Positions 10,768-21,469 are shown, numbered from the stretch's first letter. The stretch is DNA of 64,000 bases from Raphanus sativus (GCF_000801105.2 NC_079513.1:22226273-22290272); one strand, 5' to 3'. Program-made: numbers and translations. The notes: generated from the sequence alone by a model not told the origin.

Positions 10768-11666
10768 AGGGTTTACTTCAACCAGTGTGTTATTGTTATT
10801 TGAGGAATTGTTAGGTGCTGCTAATACTAAACTTAAAACGTTTACTTGATTATATAAACCCATGCAATATTCTTCTTGTAAAAACTGTGACGGTAGTACT
10901 TTACTTACCAATGAACAAGATACATAGACTGTCCTACTCGTGCCCACTTCTACATTTTTACTGAAGCATATAACACACAAAGCTCATAACATGAATCAGT
11001 TTTACCAAACAATAGACAATAGATGCTAGAAGCGGTAACGGGAACAGATCAAAATATAGCATAACATGACTCGATCTAGAAATTCCTGAGACCAAAGTCG
11101 TCTTTCCCAAATAGCAAACATTATAATGCAAGAACAGTGGTCACTGAATTTACTAAGCAGAGAGCAGCAATGCGGAAAGAACTCGTCTGTCAAAATTAAG
11201 TATTCAAGTCTTCCAACTTATCTGCCTAATCACAGAAGACTAATAATGTTCATCACAAAAGCAAAATAGACTCGCAAACAGACAGACAGAAAACAAAGAA
11301 ACCTGTAAACTGAAAACAAAGCAACCAGAGACCTTTTTCTCATGACACAGGAAGTGGGTTACTATGTTGTCTAAGCAAAGTATCTTCGCGTGTACAGACA
11401 CTATCATTGCTTCTAGTTCAGAAAATAATCAAAGATAAGAATAGTCGGGTACTATCAACAATGCAAAAAAAACTCTGGATTTGCTAGAAACAAACCATCA
11501 AATTGCAAAACCCCCCTTCTTACTCAAAAGCCAAAGATAATAGTTCGTACAAAAAAGCAGATAATACTCTAGAAGAGAAGGAAAAAATACTGAAATAAAA
11601 GGTTCAAACGATAAAAAGGATCAGAGAAGTCCAGAAAAACCATCATCTGCAGCAAGTAGGCAGGAT
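10768..11666 (-). repeat. HSP90 3' flank, copy 1 of a duplicated segment
   Basis: Sequence downstream of the first HSP90 stop aligns piecewise with 25412-26116 downstream of the second. Shared stretches include ttgttatttgaggaatt/ttgttattcgaggaatt, then aaacacaaagctc-like and gagaccaaagtc blocks. Homology begins near 10768 here and 25412 there. It shows that 0.7-0.9 kb of 3' flank was duplicated with the gene. No gene is visible inside. Confidence 0.7.
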
Positions 11667-14188
11667 TTAGTCGACCTCCTCCATCTTGCTACCTTCAGCA
11701 TCGGCATCATCCTCAAGCGGAGGCATCTCTGCATCGGCTTCCACTGCATCATCGTCATCAATGCTCAATCCCAGCTTCAACATCCTGTGGATTCTGCTCC
11801 CGAAGGTGTTGGGCTCGTCTAAGCTGAAACCTGAAGTGAGAAGGGCAGTCTCAAACAGGAGAAGAACAAGATCCTTCACCGACTTGTCATTCTTGTCGGC
11901 TTCAGCCCTCTTCCTCAGCTCGTCCATGATGGCATTCTCTGGGTTGATCTCCATTGTCTTCTTGCTCGACATGTAACCTCCCATGCTGCTGTCTCTCAAG
12001 GCCTGCGCTTTCATGATCCTCTCCATGTTTGCGGTCCAGCCGTATTCACCTGTTACCAGACAGCATGGTGAGTCCACAACACGGTCGGAGACAATGACCT
12101 TCTCGACCTTGTCACCAAGAACGTCCTTGATCACTTTGCAGAGTCCCTCAAACTTCTCCTTGAGCTCCTCCTTTTTCTTCTTCTCGTCTTCCGTCTCCCC
12201 CAGTTTCAGACCTTCCTTGGTTGCAGACACGAGCTTCTTTCCCTCAAATTCCTTGAGCTGGCCAATGGCATACTCATCGATGGCATCAACCATGTAGAGA
12301 ACCTCGTACCCTTTCTTCTTGAGCTTCTCAAGGAATGGAGAGTTCTCAACAGCCTTTTTGCTCTCACCGGTGATGTAGAAGATATCTTCCTGACCTTCCT
12401 TCATCCTTGTCACATAGTCCTTGAGGCTGGTCAACTCATCACCGCTCTTGGTTGAATGGTAGCGGAGCAACTCAGCGATCTTGGTTCTGTTCTGAGAGTC
12501 CTCGTGGATGCCAAGCTTCAGATTCTTTGAGAAAGCTTCGTAGAACTTGTTGTAGTCCTCCTTGTTCTCAGCAATCTCAAAGAAGAGCTCCATGCACTTC
12601 TTCACGAGGTTCTTGCGGATGACCTTAAGGATCTTGTTCTGCTGCAACGTCTCTCTTGAGATGTTGAGAGGGAGATCTTCAGAGTCGACAATACCCTTGA
12701 CAAATCCAAGGTACTCGGGAATGATATCCTCGCAGTTGTCCATGATGAAGACACGACGGACGTAGAGCTTGATGTTGTTGGGCTTCTTCTTAGTGTCAAA
12801 GAGATCAAAAGGAGCTCTCTTGGGAACAAAGAGAACAGCCTTGAACTCGAGCTGACCTTCAACCGAGAAGTGCTTCACGGCCAAGTGCTCTTCCCAGTCG
12901 TTGCTGAGGCTCTTGTAGAAAGCAGCGTACTCCTCCTTGTTGATCTCTTCAGGCTTCCTCATCCAAATTGGCTTCTGCTTGTTCACCAAATCCCACTCGT
13001 GGGAAACCTCCTTAATCTTCTTCTTTTTCTTTTCCTCCTTTTCTTTCTCCTCATCTACTTCCTCAACCTTTCCCTCCTCGTCCTTCTTCTCTTCCTCATC
13101 CTCGTCATCAGAGATCTCCTTCTCAATAGTCTTCTCGATCCACAACGAGATAGGGTAGCTGATGAACTCAGAGTGCTTCTTGACCAAATCCTTAAGCCTC
13201 CTCTCCTCAAGGTACTCCAACTGATCCTCCTTGAGGTGAAGGACCATCTTAGTACCCCTACCAAGACTCTCACCAGAGGTGTCTCTGGTCACAGTGAAAG
13301 ACCCACCAGCCTGAGACTCCCACACGTACTGCTCGTCATCATTGTGCTTGGTGGTGACGATGACCTTGTCAGCGACCAAGTAAGCAGAGTAAAAACCAAC
13401 ACCAAACTGCCCAATCATGCTAACGTCAGCACCAGCAGCCAAAGCCTCCATGAACTCCTTGGTACCAGACCTCGCAATAGTTCCAAGGTTGTTGACCAAA
13501 TCGGCCTTGGTCATACCGATACCACTATCGATGATGGTCAAGGTGTTGTTAGTCTTGTCAGGAATGATGTGAATGAAAAGCTCTGGCTGTCCATCAAGCT
13601 TGCTCTTATCGGTCAATGACTCGAATCTGATCTTGTCCAAAGCCTGTTTCACAAGATCAAAACCATTTAAGTAACAAACACATAGAACGTATACAAACAC
13701 ATAGAACGAAACTCAACCTATATCTCGTAGAATCAATTCACAACTACTTCAAGTCAAATCGGTAGCAATACTATACATCTGAGTTCCTTATTTCAATCAA
13801 AAACTACTTCACCAGAGTAAGATCCGAACGATAAGTAATAAATACACAGAACTTATACAAACAAACAGAATCCATATTAGATTGAAGATCCGTTTATCTA
13901 AAAAGACGAAAACCAAATTCATCGAAGCTCAGCAACGCTAAATCTAAGACGACAGATTCGATATCGTAGAGTTCCCTAATCCAATTTTCATATCGGAGAT
14001 AACAGCAACACTAATCAAAACCTAATATACAGATCGATCCAGGAGAAAGTAAGAGAGAGACTTACATCGGAGGAGTTACTGATGAGCTCACGAAGGAAGA
14101 TCTCCTTGTTGCTGTAGAAGGTATTGATGATGAGGGAGAGCAACTGGTTGATCTCCGCTTGGAAAGCAAAAGTCTCGGCGTCTGCCAT
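11667..14188 (-). CDS. HSP90: Cytosolic HSP90, copy 1, 699 aa
   Basis: Two exons, 14188-14066 and 13643-11667, with a 422-bp GT-AG intron after codon 41 (NSSD). The product is 699 residues. N-terminal ATPase domain: [26 protein letters not shown], and the lid region [17 protein letters not shown]. An acidic/basic charged linker runs at about 215-265. The middle domain contains SLWIEKT and the catalytic-loop region [14 protein letters not shown]. The C-terminal dimerisation domain ends MEEVD, the docking site for TPR co-chaperones, so the protein is cytosolic or nuclear. It folds kinases, NLR immune receptors and hormone receptors. I see no amino-acid difference from the copy at 26117-28451. 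Arabidopsis has a similar cluster (HSP90.2-90.4, At5g56000-56030). Here the gene sits between EMB2731 and the RING gene, which is not its Arabidopsis position. Confidence 0.97.
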
Positions 14189-14411
14189 TGTTGCTGCTTA
14201 TCGAGGAGAGATCTAGGGTTTATGAAGGGAAGAGAGAGAGCAGCCAAGTAGATATGAAGACTTGTGGGTGGTAGTAGTGCATATATATACCCATACAATA
14301 TAGAATTTCTAGATCCTTCTCTTTCTGAGATCCATTACGCTAATATGTTAATTTTACAAAAAAAAAACAATTTGGGCCCCGTTTCACCCAAAATATTTTG
14401 GGCCCAATAAT
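14189..14411 (-). promoter_or_regulatory. HSP90 copy 1 promoter: TATA, HSE-like and TGGGCC elements
   Basis: On the minus strand upstream of the start are an AAACCCTAGA telo-box-like motif (about 14213-14221), TATATATATG at 14290-14281, and a block TTCTAGATCCTTC at 14308-14320 (+ strand reading). Its three 5-bp-spaced units match the heat-shock element TTCnnGAAnnTTC except for one base (GAT for GAA). Two TGGGCC motifs lie further up (14373-14378, 14399-14404). The HSE-like block and the 14-bp ttgggcccaataat are shared with HSP90 copy 2. Confidence 0.6.
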
Positions 14412-14783
14412 TATGGGTCATACATATTAGGCTGTAGTTTGCTTCTTTTCGGTCAATCGTCAGTTTTTCTTCTTCAAATTTTAGATATCTTACACGTAGT
14501 TGATAATACCGAAATTACCAAATTTAAGCATACTATTGTTGTTTGTTATTTTTGTGTCGTAAATATTTTAAGTTTGGTCCTGAATCCAAATTTTCGAAAT
14601 TAAAGTTTTGAATCCATTTAAGTATTTCACTAGTTTCATTTATAACCTTTTTTGGATCAAGTTGGGTTTTATTTAACATATTCGTGGGGTTTATCCGTCC
14701 CTAGTGATTTTGGTGTGACAAGGTTTAAGTTTGTTGTGTTATCCGCACCAACCTTAACTCAAAACTCAGTCAAACCCTATACT

Positions 14784-15082
14784 CAGGCACGACCCTGCTA
14801 TAAGGCAACTAAAGCATCTGCTTTAGGCCACAAAATATAGAGAACATATTAAGACCACATGTCACCGAGTATTAGTTAGATCAGATGGTTTAGTAGTTTA
14901 ATTTGAGTTAGCATATCGTAGTTCTCTCTTTCTTTTGTCCAACGTAGTTTTAATTTTTACCATTCGGTGATTATATATTTTTGTATTGGTTGACTGTTAC
15001 TATTTATTGTTGGTATTTGTATAAGAGGCCACATAATTTTTTTTTTGCGCTTTAGGCCACCCCAAATTATGGGACGGCACTG
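14784..15082. mobile_element. Small non-autonomous hAT element (299 bp)
   Basis: The element is flanked by an exact 8-bp target-site duplication, cctatact (14776-14783 and 15083-15090). It starts CAGGCACGACCC and its other end, read inward, starts CAGTGCCGTCCC; these are imperfect terminal inverted repeats of the CAGGGCCGGC-like hAT type. An 8-bp duplication is the hAT signature. No transposase is encoded. Confidence 0.8.
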
Positions 15083-15427
15083 CCTATACTAACGGACGGT
15101 GATATGTGTGAAAGTAATGTCGATCCGGATTGCAATAACTAGACTTAGCAATAACCACCAAAAACAAAAGGGCCGTGTGGCTATAGCTAAGATGAATGGG
15201 ATTTCAAGTTAGCTAGCGGTATTATCCACGTGTCTATGTGTTCGTGGGAAGCCAAGCCACGTGTTAGGCTTTGATGCTGCCTTGGAGTTTCCTTTGTTTC
15301 CTACAAAAGTATAAAATAATAATTGGTCAATGTTCATGAAATATCCTCATTCTAAAGTAATCATGTTCTTTATGCTCGTGATTAAGAAAAAAGTAATCAT
15401 GTTCTTTATTTCTCCATTGGTCCCTTG

Positions 15428-15721
15428 TATTGTTTCTCAACGATAATTGTATGAACTCAAAGATCAATAAGAACTTGTCTCTTCTTATTAACTCAAACTC
15501 AAACTCACAATGCTTTAGAAAACTATCACAAAAACTAAAGCTCTCAATCACAATCTCAAAAACTCTAACTACAATGCCCTATACGACATTGTATATATAG
15601 CCCCATGTTTATCCTAATCCTAATGGTAACAACACAACTTGATCCTTATCTCTTAAAAGACCTAAACCCATTATTATTAGGATAACTTGCATTTTAAGCT
15701 AACTTCAAGCTTACTCCAACA
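15428..15721 (-). repeat. Copia 3' LTR
   Basis: 294 bp, reading TGTTGGAG...ACAATA on the element strand. Nearly identical to 19915-20208. The pol frame ends 28 bp inside it. Confidence 0.93.
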
Positions 15722-18210
15722 TTCTCCCTTTTAAGCTTGGAGTTCTTGGAGTTCTTGTCTTCAACATCACGCACGCCTATGAGTTCCCGCATCTCTTGAT
15801 ACTTAGCTCTCCCAAGAGCTTTGGTTAGTATGTCTGCTTTTTGCTCGCTTCCCGGTATGTGATCAACCTCCATCAAACCTTTCTCAACGCACTCCCTTAT
15901 GAAATGAAATCTGGTGTGAATGTGCTTGCTGCGCCCATGGAACACCGGATTTCTCGTAAGTGCTATTGCTGATCGGTTATCTATCTGTATGACTGTCTTC
16001 TCGCCTGATACTCCAACGATTTCTCTGAGCAAATCTTGAAGCCAAATGGCCTGTCTTGCTGCTTTTGTACCTGCCATAAACTCAGCCTCGCAAGAAGACA
16101 ATGCAACTGTATCCTGTTTTTGTGAACACCATGTAATGGGACTATTTCCAAGATAGAAAATATGTCCTGTTGTGCTTCGTCCATCGTCTGCGTCCACATT
16201 ATGGCTTGAGTCACTATATCCTATCAATTTTGCTGCACCTCTTCCTGTCTTCTCGAATGTTATACCATAAGCCATAGTACCCTTTAGATACCTCAGACAC
16301 TGCTTCATTGCCGCTCCATGAGATACTCTCGGACTTGCCATATATCTGCTCAACACGCCTACACAATATGACATATCAGGGCGTGTATGTAGAAGATAAC
16401 GAAAACATCCAATGATCCTTCTGTAATACGTTGCATCTATCTCCTTTTCTTCCTCAGACTTGGCTAACTTGAGACCTGGTTCCATAGGTATATGCGCAGG
16501 ATTGCAGTCTTTCATGTCTGCTTCTTCTAAGATCTTCTGTGCATAACGTTTCTGACTCAGAGTTATTCCATTTACGCCTTGTATCACCTCAATTCCTAGA
16601 TAGTATGATAGCCTTCCAAGATCACTCATTTCAAATTTACTTGCCATCTCCCCTTTAAACTCAGTGATCATCTTCATACATGTTCCAGTGATGAATAAAT
16701 CATCAACATATACTGCCACAACCAGAAGCTTCTCTTTCATCTCCTTCCTGTAAACCGATGGTTCTTTAAGGCATCTAGTGAAACCAAAACCGAGTAGTAT
16801 CTTGTTTAGTTTATCATTCCACGCCCTAGGTGCTTGTTTCAAGCCGTATAACGCTTTTTTTAGCTTATAAACCTTCTGCTCATTACCCTTTACTTCAAAA
16901 CCCTCCGGTTGCATAACATATACGGTCTCCTTCAGGTCCCCGTGCAAGAACACAGTCTTTACATCGAGATGATGAATTTCCCAACTATTTGCAGCCGCCA
17001 AGTTAATAAGCAACCGTATACTCTCGATCCTAGCCACAGGTGCAAAGACCTCTTCATAGTCTATCCCATACCTTTGAACATAACCCTTAGCAACAAGCCG
17101 AGATTTGTATTTGTTTATGCTCCCATCTGAGTTTCTTTTAATCTTGAATACCCACTTTAAGTCTATTGGCTTTGCTCCTGGTGGAAGATCCACAAGTTCC
17201 CACGAGTCAAGCTTCGTGATACTATAAATCTCTGCTTCACATGCTTGCATCCACTCCTTATACTTCTTGGCCTCTTCGAAACTGGTTGGCTCGTTATTGA
17301 GACACATTAGTAGTCTCTCACCTTCTTCTTCTGACAAGAACAGAACATAATCCTCTAGATACTTAGGTTGTCTCACCGTTCGTGAAGACCTTCTCAGACC
17401 TCCAGCTTCAAACGCATCATCTTCGCCAATCTCATCCTCATCTTCCTCCTCGTCTTGAGGAATAACTTCATCCTCTTTCTCTGCCACGCTCTGCTCTGTT
17501 TTGAGCTCTGTTTCATGATCTTCTTCGTATAAGCCATGATTCCCAAAAACTCCTACTGTGATCTTGAAACTTCCCGTGTTACTCGAATCAGATGTCGTTG
17601 AGCTCCAGTTCCATTGTTTTGACTCGTCAAACACTACATCTCTACTCACGACAATCCTCCTTGTATTCGGATCGAACATGCGATAGGCCTTAGAGCCAGG
17701 CTCTGTTCCGAGATGCACAAGCATTCTAGATCGATCATCCAACTTTCTTAGTAGCTTTGCTTCCACCTTGGCATAACCTATGCAACCAAACACCTTCAAG
17801 TGACCAATGTTAGGTTTCATTCCTCGTAAAACTTCATAAGGTGTCTGATCTCGTATCACTCTGGTTGCCACTCGATTCAATAGGTAAGTAGAATGTCTTA
17901 CTGCTTCTCCCCATAGGTAATTTGGTACTGACATATGCTTCATAATACTTCTTGTCATCTCCATTAAAGTGCGGTTTCGTCGCTCCACAACGCCGTTTTG
18001 TTGTGGACTATACGGAGCAGTAAGATGTCTCTTAATCCCTTCATTACTGCAGAAAGCATCAAACTCTCGAGACACGAATTCTCCTCCTCTGTCAGTCCTG
18101 AATGTTTGGATCCGCTTCTTTGTCTCGTGTTCTACCATTCGTTTAAAACTCTTGAACTTGTCGAAAGCATCGCTCTTCTCTTTCATTAGAGCTGTCCACA
18201 TGTACCAGAG
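15694..18210 (-). CDS. Copia pol: integrase remainder, RT, RNase H
   Basis: The frame continues the polyprotein after a shift near 18205. In order it shows the integrase core (TDRGGEFVSREF, YSPQQNGVVERRNRT), an acidic spacer, reverse transcriptase (KSRLVAKGYVQRYGIDYEE, VYVDDLFITG with the YVDD catalytic motif), and copia-type RNase H (GYSDSSHNVDADDGRSTTG, SSCEAEFMAG). It ends at TAA 15694-15696 inside the 3' LTR. The domain motifs look unbroken. No host function. Confidence 0.93.
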   Translation of the reverse strand, partial: LWYMWTALMKEKSDAFDKFKSFKRMVEHETKKRIQTFRTDRGGEFVSREFDAFCSNEGIKRHLTAPYSPQQNGVVERRNRTLMEMTRSIMKHMSVPNYLWGEAVRHSTYLLNRVATRVIRDQTPYEVLRGMKPNIGHLKVFGCIGYAKVEAKLLRKLDDRSRMLVHLGTEPGSKAYRMFDPNTRRIVVSRDVVFDESKQWNWSSTTSDSSNTGSFKITVGVFGNHGLYEEDHETELKTEQSVAEKEDEVIPQDEEEDEDEIGEDDAFEAGGLRRSSRTVRQPKYLEDYVLFLSEEEGERLLMCLNNEPTSFEEAKKYKEWMQACEAEIYSITKLDSWELVDLPPGAKPIDLKWVFKIKRNSDGSINKYKSRLVAKGYVQRYGIDYEEVFAPVARIESIRLLINLAAANSWEIHHLDVKTVFLHGDLKETVYVMQPEGFEVKGNEQKVYKLKKALYGLKQAPRAWNDKLNKILLGFGFTRCLKEPSVYRKEMKEKLLVVAVYVDDLFITGTCMKMITEFKGEMASKFEMSDLGRLSYYLGIEVIQGVNGITLSQKRYAQKILEEADMKDCNPAHIPMEPGLKLAKSEEEKEIDATYYRRIIGCFRYLLHTRPDMSYCVGVLSRYMASPRVSHGAAMKQCLRYLKGTMAYGITFEKTGRGAAKLIGYSDSSHNVDADDGRSTTGHIFYLGNSPITWCSQKQDTVALSSCEAEFMAGTKAARQAIWLQDLLREIVGVSGEKTVIQIDNRSAIALTRNPVFHGRSKHIHTRFHFIRECVEKGLMEVDHIPGSEQKADILTKALGRAKYQEMRELIGVRDVEDKNSKNSKLKRENVGVSLKLA

Positions 18211-19889
18211 CAATCATCAATAAGCACAAGTATATATCTGTTTCCTCCACCTGTACTTGGCGTAATAGGGCCACACAAATCGCCATGTATAAGCTCAAGG
18301 ACACAAGATGCTCGATAACTTGTTGCTTTTGGAAAAGCATGTCTTGCTTGTTTCCCAAGCATACAAGATCCACAAACTTTTGCTTCGATATCTATGTTTG
18401 GAATGCCAACAACCAGTTCTCGTTTTATCATTGATCTCATAGTTTCTAGATTGATGTGACCAAGTCTAGAGTGCCATCTACTTGAATCACTCGTCTTTGT
18501 AGATAGGTAGCACATTGCATCTTTTAATCCCATACGCACTTTGTATAACCTGTTCTTTCCTCTTGTTGCTCTTACTATCAGCTTTCCATCACGATCATGC
18601 ATTATAAGCTCCTCTCCTTTCATTCTTACATCGCAACCCGATTCTGTTGCTTGGCCAAGACTGATGATATTACTCTTCAGATCAGGGATAAAGTATACAT
18701 CTGTAATCCTTCTTGCTTCTCCGTTTCTATCAGTAAACTCAATAGTCCCTTTTCCCTTTATATCAATCCTCGAGTCATCGCCAAAACGAACTTTTCCTGT
18801 CACAGAATCATCAATAGTAGAGAAATAACGCTTATCGCCACTCATGTGGTTACTTGCTCCGTTATCAAGGTACCAGACATCGACATCACTGTTGTTCTCT
18901 TCGTATCTGCTTGGTACTACTTTCTTTTCATTCAAATAGACCACTTCGTGCATCATGAGTTCGTCGGCTTCTTGCGTCTCATTATGTTCTGCATCTTGGA
19001 CCTCTTGTAGCTTTAGTAGTCTATCTGGACATTGAGCAACATAGTGTCCAACTTTGTCACATCTGAAACAGGTAATTCTAGATGCATCTCTAACTCCATT
19101 ATATGCTCCACCATTGTATCTTCCTCGTCCTCGTCCTCTGTTATACGCACGTCCTCCTCTGTTTCTGCCTCTGTAATCATTATAGTTATCTCGGTTTTGT
19201 TGTCCATCACCTCGAGATGACAGAGCTTCAGCACGAGAAGTCTGCGTTTCATTACTAGCATACATTAACTTGCTTTGGTCTTCTTGTGTATCCTCTTTGT
19301 CAGTGCCTATTCTCTCCTCGTATACCTTCATCCGACCAATAATATCCTCAAAGCTTGTAGTCTTAAGATCCAAAACTTGCTCTAGAGCTGCCACTATATG
19401 TATATAATTTTTCCTTGGCAAGCTCTTGAGAAACTTCTTAACAAGTTTAGGTTCTTCTATCTCTTCTCCTAAAGCTGCCGACTTTGATGATATCTCTGCA
19501 AGTTTTCCTGCAAAATCGTCTATAGTCTCTGTCTCTTTCATCGTAAGCCGATCAAAATCAGCCATTAATGTCTGCAACCTTGCTTCTTTAACTCTTTCTG
19601 CTCCAACATGACGAGTCCTTATAGCCTCCCAGATTTTCTTCGCGGTATCGAGTTCTCCTACTTGAAGTACGAGTGCCTCTGGTATTGCCTGAAACAATAG
19701 TGCCATAGCCATATTGTTTTTCTTCTGATCAGCTGTATCAGTCTCTATGATGTCCCAGACTTCATGTACCTTAAGCAGGATTTTCATCCTCATAGCCCAC
19801 ACCGTATAGTTTGTTGCAGTAAGGACAGGACACTTTATCGACGAACTCCCCTCCTTAGGTTTAGAACCAGACACAATTATATCTCCCAT
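18186..19889 (-). CDS. Copia gag, protease and start of integrase
   Basis: The first in-frame ATG after the primer-binding site is at 19889. The gag region is followed by a CCHC zinc knuckle (CFRCDKVGHYVAQC), the protease active site (YLDNGASNHMSG) and the GAG-pre-integrase segment (WHSRLGHINLETM, then CGSCMLGKQ). The frame is lost just after LVLIDDCSG by an apparent one-base deletion near 18205, so a full polyprotein cannot be made without frameshifting. Confidence 0.92.
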   Translation of the reverse strand: MGDIIVSGSKPKEGSSSIKCPVLTATNYTVWAMRMKILLKVHEVWDIIETDTADQKKNNMAMALLFQAIPEALVLQVGELDTAKKIWEAIRTRHVGAERVKEARLQTLMADFDRLTMKETETIDDFAGKLAEISSKSAALGEEIEEPKLVKKFLKSLPRKNYIHIVAALEQVLDLKTTSFEDIIGRMKVYEERIGTDKEDTQEDQSKLMYASNETQTSRAEALSSRGDGQQNRDNYNDYRGRNRGGRAYNRGRGRGRYNGGAYNGVRDASRITCFRCDKVGHYVAQCPDRLLKLQEVQDAEHNETQEADELMMHEVVYLNEKKVVPSRYEENNSDVDVWYLDNGASNHMSGDKRYFSTIDDSVTGKVRFGDDSRIDIKGKGTIEFTDRNGEARRITDVYFIPDLKSNIISLGQATESGCDVRMKGEELIMHDRDGKLIVRATRGKNRLYKVRMGLKDAMCYLSTKTSDSSRWHSRLGHINLETMRSMIKRELVVGIPNIDIEAKVCGSCMLGKQARHAFPKATSYRASCVLELIHGDLCGPITPSTGGGNRYILVLIDDCSGTCGQL

Positions 19890-19914
19890 TGAATCGTCTT
19901 GCTCTGATACCAAT

Positions 19915-20208
19915 TATTGTTTCTCAACAATAATTGTATGAACTCAAAGATCAATAAGAACTTGTCTCTTCTTATTAACTCAAACTCAAACTCACAATGC
20001 TTTAGAAAACTATCACAAAAACTAAAGCTCTCAATCACAATCTCAAAAACTCTAACTACAATGCCCTACACGACATTGTATATATAGCCCCATGTTTATC
20101 CTAATCCTAATGGTAACAACACAACTTGATCCTTATCTCTTAAAAGACCTAAACCCATTAGTATTAGGATAACTTGCATCTTAAGCTAACTTCAAGCTTA
20201 CTCCAACA
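19915..20208 (-). repeat. Copia 5' LTR
   Basis: 294 bp, pair of 15428-15721. On the element strand it precedes the tRNA-Met primer-binding site and should carry the element promoter, pointing toward HSP90 copy 1. Confidence 0.93.
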
Positions 20209-20213
20209 CCTTG

Positions 20214-20422
20214 TCGACGAGACCGACATATATACATGGTCGACGATGAACGCAGAGAAAAACATGATTTAAGTTCGAAGCTTTGAAATTTGATTAGACC
20301 TTATGAAATGAACACTAAACAAAACTGATTAGATCTTATGAAATGAATACTAAACAAAACTATATACTTATAAAAAGAAGATTAAATTAAATTATCCTAT
20401 TCAACGTGTATATCAAAGAGTA
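20214..20422. repeat. Spacer with 35-bp tandem duplication
   Basis: Copies at 20291-20325 and 20326-20360 differ at two bases. Otherwise AT-rich sequence with no gene. Confidence 0.75.
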
Positions 20423-20430
20423 TACTGTAT

Positions 20431-20843
20431 CAGTACCGGTTCTGAGATATTCATGGTCCAATACGAAATATAAAACTGAGGTCCTTAGATAATATATAAA
20501 AAAATCTGTCGATAAAAACTCAAGTCTATAATAAAAAAATTACAATATCCTCAAACTAATAAAAATTATCAGTTCTTAAATATAGATATTCTTGCATTTT
20601 TTTCTGCAAAATCATCCATCAAACTCTCGTACTCAAAGTTCTTTTTTTAATTCACTCATGTTTAATAACATAAAAAGTATATCCTTCCTTAATCCTTACT
20701 TATCGACAATATATAATATAGTACATATAACAAAATTTATATGTTTATAATTAATACTAATAGAAAAATTAGGCCTTAAAATTTTACAAAATTAATAGGC
20801 CACATACAGATGTTTCTAAAGTTTGTGGTCAAAGCCGGGCCTG
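20431..20843. mobile_element. Small non-autonomous hAT element (413 bp)
   Basis: Exact 8-bp target-site duplication tactgtat at 20423-20430 and 20844-20851. The ends read CAGTACCGGTTCTGA and, inward from the other side, CAGGCCCGGCTTTGA, an imperfect hAT terminal inverted repeat. The interior is AT-rich and non-coding. It shares end type, but not obvious body sequence, with 14784-15082. Confidence 0.8.
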
Positions 20844-21300
20844 TACTGTATACAAGTATTTAGTTTTAACTACAAAGTGTAATATGTCATTATTCGATGG
20901 ATCTAGTATCGTAGTTCCTTTAAGGTTTTAATGGATAAAAATTAAAATGGCTTTTGTCTTTTAGATAAAGTTAAAATACAGTTTGGATCGTGCGTCGTCA
21001 GTGTCAACTGGTAGTACTTACTATTTTTAGAGATATACCATGCATACAGCATAGTCATTTAGCTTATACACTATTTCCAATCTCGAAATTTCAACTAGTA
21101 TGTGAATGGTGTCAAAATACAATATAAGAAAGTCAACATTTTAGAATGATTGACCAACGGAACCAGAATACTAGTGCTAAAGTGCTTATAATTTTCACAG
21201 ATGCAGAACTAAATTCTGTTTTGAATACTCTAGGTTTCAACATATACGTGGATAGTATTCACATAATTGACTTTAAAACTTTGCGAAACTTCAGAGTTTC

Positions 21301-21340
21301 AATTCATTATTTTTAAGTTCAAAAAAAAAATTCATTATTT
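21301..21340 (+). repeat. Poly(A) micro-insertion with 12-bp direct repeats
   Basis: aattcattattt at 21301-21312 and 21329-21340 flanks ttaagttc plus eight A. The tail ttaagttcAAAA resembles the 3' end of the LINE at 28733-29623 (cttaagtcAAAA). Confidence 0.6.
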
Positions 21341-21414
21341 CATTCAAAATTGATTCCTCTTTTATTCTTTTTAATCATGTACTTTCACAATTATCATATG
21401 ACAAAAAAAAACTC

Positions 21415-21469
21415 AATAATGGGACAAAAGCCTTTTTCAAAAAAATTAAAAATAATAATGGGACAAAAG
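21415..21469 (+). repeat. Micro-insertion with 16-bp direct repeats
   Basis: aataatgggacaaaag at 21415-21430 and 21454-21469 flanks a 23-base A-rich segment. Same layout as the other micro-insertions, although the tail is an impure A-run. Confidence 0.55.

Larger units (their letters stand above)
15428..20208 (-). mobile_element. Complete Ty1/copia LTR retrotransposon
   Basis: LTRs of 294 bp at 15428-15721 and 19915-20208 differ at only four positions by eye, so the insertion is fairly young. The 5-bp target-site duplication ccttg lies at 15423-15427 and 20209-20213. A primer-binding site TGGTATCAGAGC (19912-19901, initiator tRNA-Met type) lies two bases inside the 5' LTR, and a polypurine tract AAAAGGGAGA abuts the 3' LTR. 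Gene order gag, protease, integrase, RT, RNase H defines copia. One frameshift splits the polyprotein. It sits about 1.2 kb upstream of HSP90 copy 1. Confidence 0.97.

Noticed and set aside
10744..10980. Small minus-strand open frame in the HSP90 3' flank
   Set aside because: The homologous flank at 25412 does not keep the frame, so it is not conserved coding.
12870..13619. Long open frame (249 codons) antisense to HSP90 copy 1, with a counterpart at 27320-28129 in copy 2
   Set aside because: It mirrors the sense exon in the opposite strand. Its conservation follows from the highly constrained HSP90 codons, and the Leu/Ser-rich translation has no domain.
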